NCBI GenBank assembly: GCA_003530935.1
Contig: DPEO01000148.1
Span: 7,628 to 26,729, forward strand
Direction of reading: 5' to 3'
Length of the DNA stretch: 19,102 bases
From: Desulfomicrobiaceae bacterium
GTDB lineage: Bacteria; Desulfobacterota; Desulfovibrionia; Desulfovibrionales; Desulfomicrobiaceae
Shown here: positions 15,712 through 19,102 of the stretch, in pieces
Numbering within the stretch: the stretch's first letter is position 1
Layout: the number at the start of each line of letters is the position of its first letter
The notes under the pieces: generated by a model
What the model saw: only the letters and a program-made list of their open reading frames with translations
What the model was told of the DNA's origin: nothing
The model's database searches: none
Program-made: the position numbers and the translations under genes

Positions 15712-16818
15712 CTACGGGGTGGAGAATACGGCATCTCCACAAACCTCCGGGTTCGATGCCCTGCCCAGCCGACACTTCCAGAGCTCCAAGAAGACCAGCC
15801 GCACCAACTCCTCGTGCGGGAGGGTGCGGCGGTATTCTCCATTTTCCAAAGACGCAGCAAAAGAACGGTTACGCACCTGAGACTGCATGGGGGCAAGCAC
15901 GCCCTGCACCAAGCCCTGCAAACGGTCTTCGGGCAATGCACGCACCTTCTTGGCCAAAGTGATGGTCTCTGCAAGGGGCGGAAGCCTTGGGGACTCCAGA
16001 ACCGCGCGAAAATCCACGGCAAACCGCCGCATGCCGGCGAGAATGTGCTCCGGCTTCACCATGTTGATCTCCGCCCACCCTGCCCGCAGCCACTTGAAGG
16101 ACGCCACGCGGGTAGCGTCGCCCTCCGGCACGAATACCGTCATGGAGCAACCTTCGTACATGTACGACTTGACCCACCCCAAAAAGCCCCCCAGGCCCAC
16201 GGTGTTGGAAAAAAGGTAATTCCAATCGCGATCTTCACCCACCACCAGGCCGAGCTTGCCCACGGACGACGGCTGGTCCTGGCAGGCCACGGAGATGAGC
16301 ACCGGCGTCCCGGAAACCAAGCTCAACGACACGGTCCGGTGCTGCAGATATTCATAATATCCGCCGGTATCCAAATTGGGAGAGATGATCTCCCGCTCCA
16401 CGCCGCGCACCACCCGCGGCGCCGCAAGATCGCCGACCAACCGGCGCATCTCCTCCTTGGCTTCCTCCGAAGTCCACTCCTGAAATCGGATGGACAAGGG
16501 CATAGTGGCGTAGGACGGCACATCCGGATGATAGGCATACGATACCACTCGAGGAAACGGGGCCTTGACGGTGAACACGGACACGGCGCCGGAGATGCCG
16601 CCACGCTTGGGCAGCGCCCAGGCGCTCCCATCGGGAAGCGTGCGGACCACACGCGCGATCTCCGCTACGGCCTCCGGGGCCGGCGAGCCTCCTGTTTCGG
16701 GCAGGGCCAAAAGCTGCTCCAGGGCCCGAGCAGCCGGCATAGACACGGAGAGCTCCTGCGGCGCGCCCCAGGCAACCCCTGCCCAACAGCACACTATGAT
16801 ACCAATCCACCAACGCAT
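15712..16818 (-). CDS. Unknown secreted protein with Sec signal peptide
   Basis: I do not recognise this 368-aa protein. Residues 1-18 look like a Sec signal peptide (short basic start, hydrophobic core, cleavage after AWG), so it should be periplasmic or exported. The mature part has no predicted membrane helix except perhaps a short Gly-rich stretch (TVGLGGFLGW). It has four cysteines (179, 224, 349 and 360), allowing two disulfides. The N-terminal third has a helical, Ala/Leu-rich segment. The middle is beta-like, with YYEYLQHRTVSLSLVSGTPVLIS. The ATG at 16818 has AGGAG 8-9 nt upstream. It is divergent from the mla operon and convergent with the membrane protein gene, with 14 nt between stops. 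A cell-envelope role is plausible from context only. Confidence 0.82.
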   Translation of the reverse strand: MRWWIGIIVCCWAGVAWGAPQELSVSMPAARALEQLLALPETGGSPAPEAVAEIARVVRTLPDGSAWALPKRGGISGAVSVFTVKAPFPRVVSYAYHPDVPSYATMPLSIRFQEWTSEEAKEEMRRLVGDLAAPRVVRGVEREIISPNLDTGGYYEYLQHRTVSLSLVSGTPVLISVACQDQPSSVGKLGLVVGEDRDWNYLFSNTVGLGGFLGWVKSYMYEGCSMTVFVPEGDATRVASFKWLRAGWAEINMVKPEHILAGMRRFAVDFRAVLESPRLPPLAETITLAKKVRALPEDRLQGLVQGVLAPMQSQVRNRSFAASLENGEYRRTLPHEELVRLVFLELWKCRLGRASNPEVCGDAVFSTP

Positions 16819-16958
16819 TGGAAGTTACTCCTGTACACAAAGGTTGTCCCTACGCATGGCAGGGAGCAGCCCTCCTTCCACAGCCCGCGGGCGAACTCAA
16901 GGGGCAGAAGGAGATGCAAAAGTGGACGACAACCCGGCTTTCGAGTAGGCCCCGCCCC
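16819..16958. promoter_or_regulatory. Divergent intergenic region between the secreted-protein gene and the mla operon
   Basis: About 140 bp separate the two divergent starts. The region holds a perfect 10-bp palindrome GCCCGCGGGC (16883-16892) and, just before it, an imperfect dyad of two 10-nt arms with seven matches (16857-16880). Either could be an operator. A strong AAGGAG (16908-16913) precedes a possible 8-codon reading frame. No clear sigma70 promoter is seen on either strand. Function is inferred from orientation. Confidence 0.4.
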
Positions 16959-18092
16959 ATGACCACCGCCTATCGTCTGAAGTCCACGAGCGACGGTCTC
17001 GCCGTGATCCTGCCCCCCACCATCCCCGTGGAGAGGCTCTCCGCGATGCTCCAGGAGATCCTCTCCCATTGCGACTCGACGATGCCCCTGCGCATTCTGC
17101 TCGAGGAAACGGCGGCCGCCTCCCATACAACCGAACCCTCTACAGCGGCCTCCCCGCCAGGAGACACCACCGTGGCCCTGGCCCGTGCCCTGGGCCGCGC
17201 CGCACAGGCCCGAGGGATGTCCGTCACCTACGCCCCTCGCCTCGAGGCAGCCATGGCGGTGCTCTCCCAACCGCGTACCGACCCAAAGGCCGCGACACAG
17301 GAAGGCTTCTTCGCCCGCTTTGGCTGCAAAACCCTGAAAATCGCCCACACCGCCCTGGACCACGCCGCATTTCTAGGAGAGGTATGCGTCTGTCTCATCG
17401 GTGTGCTTCGGCATCCCACGAGACTACGCGCCAGCGACACCGCCGCGGCCATGCGCTCCGTGGGTGTGGACGCCGTGCCCATCGTGGGGCTCATCGGCTT
17501 TCTTTTGGGCCTCATCATGGCCTTCATGTCCGCAGTGCAACTCGCCCAATTCGGGGCCAACATCTATGTGGCCTCCCTGGTGGCCCTGGCCATGGTGCGG
17601 GAACTGGGCCCCATCATGACCGCCATCGTGGTGGCAGGCCGATCCGGCTCGGCCTTCGCCGCGGAGATCGGTACCATGCGCGTCTCCGAAGAAGTGGACG
17701 CCCTTATCACCATGGGCTTTGATCCGGTGCGTTTTTTGGTGCTGCCCAAGCTGGTGGCCTCGGCCTTGGTGGTGCCCCTCCTGGCACTCTACGCCAACGC
17801 CTTTGCCATCGCCGGGGGCCTGGTGGTGGGCGTATTCATGCTGGATCTCACCCCAACGGCCTACATGCAGCAGACCTTCCGCACCCTCGCCCTATTCGAC
17901 GTGATCTGGGGATTTTTCAAAAGCGGACTCTTTGCCATCCTCATCGCCCTGGTGGGCTGCCACCGCGGCTTTGCCGTGCGCGGCGGGGCGGAGAGCGTGG
18001 GCCGCGCCACCACCTCCGCTGTGGTGACGAGCATCTTCCTGATCATCTTCGTGGATTCGGTGCTCGCCGTGATCCTGCGGTACTGGAGATAA
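16959..18092 (+). CDS. mlaE: MlaE-family lipid ABC transporter permease with N-terminal STAS-like domain
   Basis: MlaE-type permeases, with an MlaF ATPase and an MCE protein, move phospholipids between the inner and outer membranes. The conserved permease domain occupies about residues 130-375 of this 377-aa protein, with five or so helices and the hallmark VRELGPIMTAIVVAGRSGSA and AAEIGTMRVSEEVDAL segments (213-249). Residues 1-105 look like a STAS domain, the role of separate MlaB in E. coli, with a Thr/Ala/Pro-rich insert at about 50-70. The start is uncertain. I chose ATG 16959 because it gives a compact STAS domain, but its ribosome binding site is poor. ATG 16914, with AAGGGG 9 nt upstream, would add 15 basic residues. 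The next gene begins 1 nt after its stop. Confidence 0.92.
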   Translation: MTTAYRLKSTSDGLAVILPPTIPVERLSAMLQEILSHCDSTMPLRILLEETAAASHTTEPSTAASPPGDTTVALARALGRAAQARGMSVTYAPRLEAAMAVLSQPRTDPKAATQEGFFARFGCKTLKIAHTALDHAAFLGEVCVCLIGVLRHPTRLRASDTAAAMRSVGVDAVPIVGLIGFLLGLIMAFMSAVQLAQFGANIYVASLVALAMVRELGPIMTAIVVAGRSGSAFAAEIGTMRVSEEVDALITMGFDPVRFLVLPKLVASALVVPLLALYANAFAIAGGLVVGVFMLDLTPTAYMQQTFRTLALFDVIWGFFKSGLFAILIALVGCHRGFAVRGGAESVGRATTSAVVTSIFLIIFVDSVLAVILRYWR

Positions 18093-18093
18093 G

Positions 18094-18852
18094 ATGGAGC
18101 CCATCATCGAAGTCCGCAATCTCACCATGGGCTTTGGCGCCCGCATCCTGCTGCAGGACGCCTCCTTTACCGTGCGCCGCGGAGAGGTCTTCGCCATCCT
18201 TGGGGGGAGCGGCTGCGGCAAGTCCACCCTCATGCGCGTCCTCATGGGCCTAGTGCGCCCTCTTGCCGGGAGCATCACCATCGCCGGCGACGCCCTCGAC
18301 CCGGACGATGCGGCGAGCTACGGGCGGATCCTTGCCCGCATGGGCGTCATGTACCAGGGCGGCGCGCTGCTCTCTTCCCTCACGCTGGCGGAGAACATCC
18401 TGCTGCCGCTCACCGAAGGGGCGGGTTTGCCTGAAGACCTGGCCTGGGATCTGGCCCGTCTCAAGCTTGCCCATGTAGGGCTCTGCGGATTTGAACACTT
18501 TCTCCCCGAAGAGATCTCCGGCGGCATGCGCAAACGCGCGGCCATTGCCCGGGCCCTGGCGTTGGATCCAGACATCCTCTTTCTCGATGAGCCTTCCGCC
18601 GGGCTCGACCCCATCACCTCGGCGGAGTTGGACGCCCTTATCACGCGCCTCAACCAGAGCCTCGGCACCACCGTGGTGCTGGTGAGCCACGAGCTCCCCT
18701 CCATCCTCACGGTGGCGCACCGCGCCATCGTCCTGCACAAGGACTCCCAATCCATCGTGGCCCAAGGGGACCCACGCATGCTGCGCGACCATCCTCCCCA
18801 CCCCTTTGTGGGCCACTTTTTCCACCGCACCCCCCTGGAGGATGCGTCATGA
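18094..18852 (+). CDS. mlaF: MlaF-family lipid ABC transporter ATPase
   Basis: This is the cytoplasmic ATPase partner of the MlaE permease. The 252-aa protein has Walker A GGSGCGKST (37-45), signature ISGGMRKRAAIARAL from 141, Walker B ILFLDEPSAGLDP from 161 and switch His199 (LVSHE). The ISGGM-KRA signature and the VMYQGGALLSSLT Q-loop are characteristic of the Mla/Mce ATPases. The ATG has GGAG 5 nt upstream and follows the mlaE stop after one base. Its stop overlaps the next start (ATGA). The tail after about residue 225 is short and His/Pro-rich. Confidence 0.95.
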   Translation: MEPIIEVRNLTMGFGARILLQDASFTVRRGEVFAILGGSGCGKSTLMRVLMGLVRPLAGSITIAGDALDPDDAASYGRILARMGVMYQGGALLSSLTLAENILLPLTEGAGLPEDLAWDLARLKLAHVGLCGFEHFLPEEISGGMRKRAAIARALALDPDILFLDEPSAGLDPITSAELDALITRLNQSLGTTVVLVSHELPSILTVAHRAIVLHKDSQSIVAQGDPRMLRDHPPHPFVGHFFHRTPLEDAS

Positions 18853-19102
18853 AAACCCATTCCGTCCACGTCGCCGTGGGCCTCTTTATGACCATCGGCA
18901 TCGCGCTGGCCACCGCGGTCATCATTTGGCTTGGCGCAAGCTCCATCCTGGACCGCGGCACCGTGTTCGTCACCTACTTCGACGAATCGGTCCAAGGGCT
19001 CTCCGTAGACTCTCCGGTCAAGTACCGCGGCGTACCCGTGGGTCGGGTGAGCTCCATCCGCATCGCTCCGGACGGCCGCCTTATCGCCGTGGAGCTCACC
19101 AT
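18849..19102 (+). CDS. mlaD: MlaD/MCE-domain protein (5' part, cut by window edge)
   Basis: MCE proteins form periplasmic hexameric rings or tunnels that carry lipids and are anchored by one N-terminal helix. The 84 visible codons show a membrane helix at about 8-29, then the start of the MCE domain with the typical FDESVQGLSVDSPVKYRG and VPVGRVSSI segments. The ATG overlaps the mlaF stop as ATGA, so the three genes form one operon. The gene runs off the window. It could be a short MlaD-type or a longer tunnel-forming MCE protein; the visible part does not tell. Confidence 0.92.
   Translation, partial: MKTHSVHVAVGLFMTIGIALATAVIIWLGASSILDRGTVFVTYFDESVQGLSVDSPVKYRGVPVGRVSSIRIAPDGRLIAVELT

Noticed and set aside
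15719..15740. 7-bp inverted repeat (GTGGAGA/TCTCCAC) near the convergent gene ends as a terminator
   Set aside because: It has an 8-nt loop, lies within the coding end of the secreted-protein gene, and has no T-run on either side.
1..19102. Defence system, prophage, insertion sequence, CRISPR or biosynthetic cluster
   Set aside because: No transposase, integrase, repeat array, nuclease or other hallmark gene was found; nearly all genes are assignable housekeeping or transport genes.

Overview
This GC-rich window carries ordinary Gram-negative (diderm) genes: a Tat protein exporter, a periplasmic LivJ binding protein, a Ccm cytochrome c maturation system and an Mla-type lipid transporter. The CcmE has Cys-x-x-x-Tyr in place of the usual heme-binding His, and no ccmG or ccmH lies next to it. 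That combination points to a sulfate-reducing deltaproteobacterium of the Desulfovibrio group. This is inference from gene content; no 16S or other phylogenetic marker is present.

Layout. From position 14689 down to 1, every gene lies on the minus strand. Reading in the direction of transcription they are: a CNNM/CorB-type membrane protein, ccmE, ccmF, ccmA, ccmB, ccmC, ccmD (40 codons) and a TPR protein (heme handling and cytochrome c assembly). After an 87-bp gap come livJ, livH, livM, livG and livF (branched-chain amino acid ABC importer), then guaB and guaA (GMP synthesis from IMP), then tatB and tatC (Tat export; tatC runs off the window). Gaps are mostly 0-12 nt, with several ATGA stop/start overlaps, so the block is probably one or two long transcripts. 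The two gaps large enough for regulation are the 87 bp before livJ and the 104 bp between livJ and livH, which holds a strong hairpin.

On the plus strand, positions 14780-15697 encode an unrecognised membrane protein with eight predicted helices, divergent from the CNNM gene. It converges, with 14 nt between stop codons, on an unrecognised secreted protein on the minus strand (15712-16818). Divergent from that gene, at the right end, lies an Mla-type operon on the plus strand: an MlaE permease with an N-terminal STAS-like domain, an MlaF ATPase and an MlaD/MCE protein cut by the window end.

Functionally the window is mainly housekeeping: GTP supply, amino acid uptake, Tat export, cytochrome c maturation and outer-membrane lipid traffic. 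I found no tRNA, rRNA, CRISPR array, insertion sequence, phage gene or toxin-antitoxin pair, and no gene-free stretch over 300 bp. The best leads are the variant Ccm system, which is known from Desulfovibrio but atypical, and the two genes of unknown function between the ccm and mla clusters.
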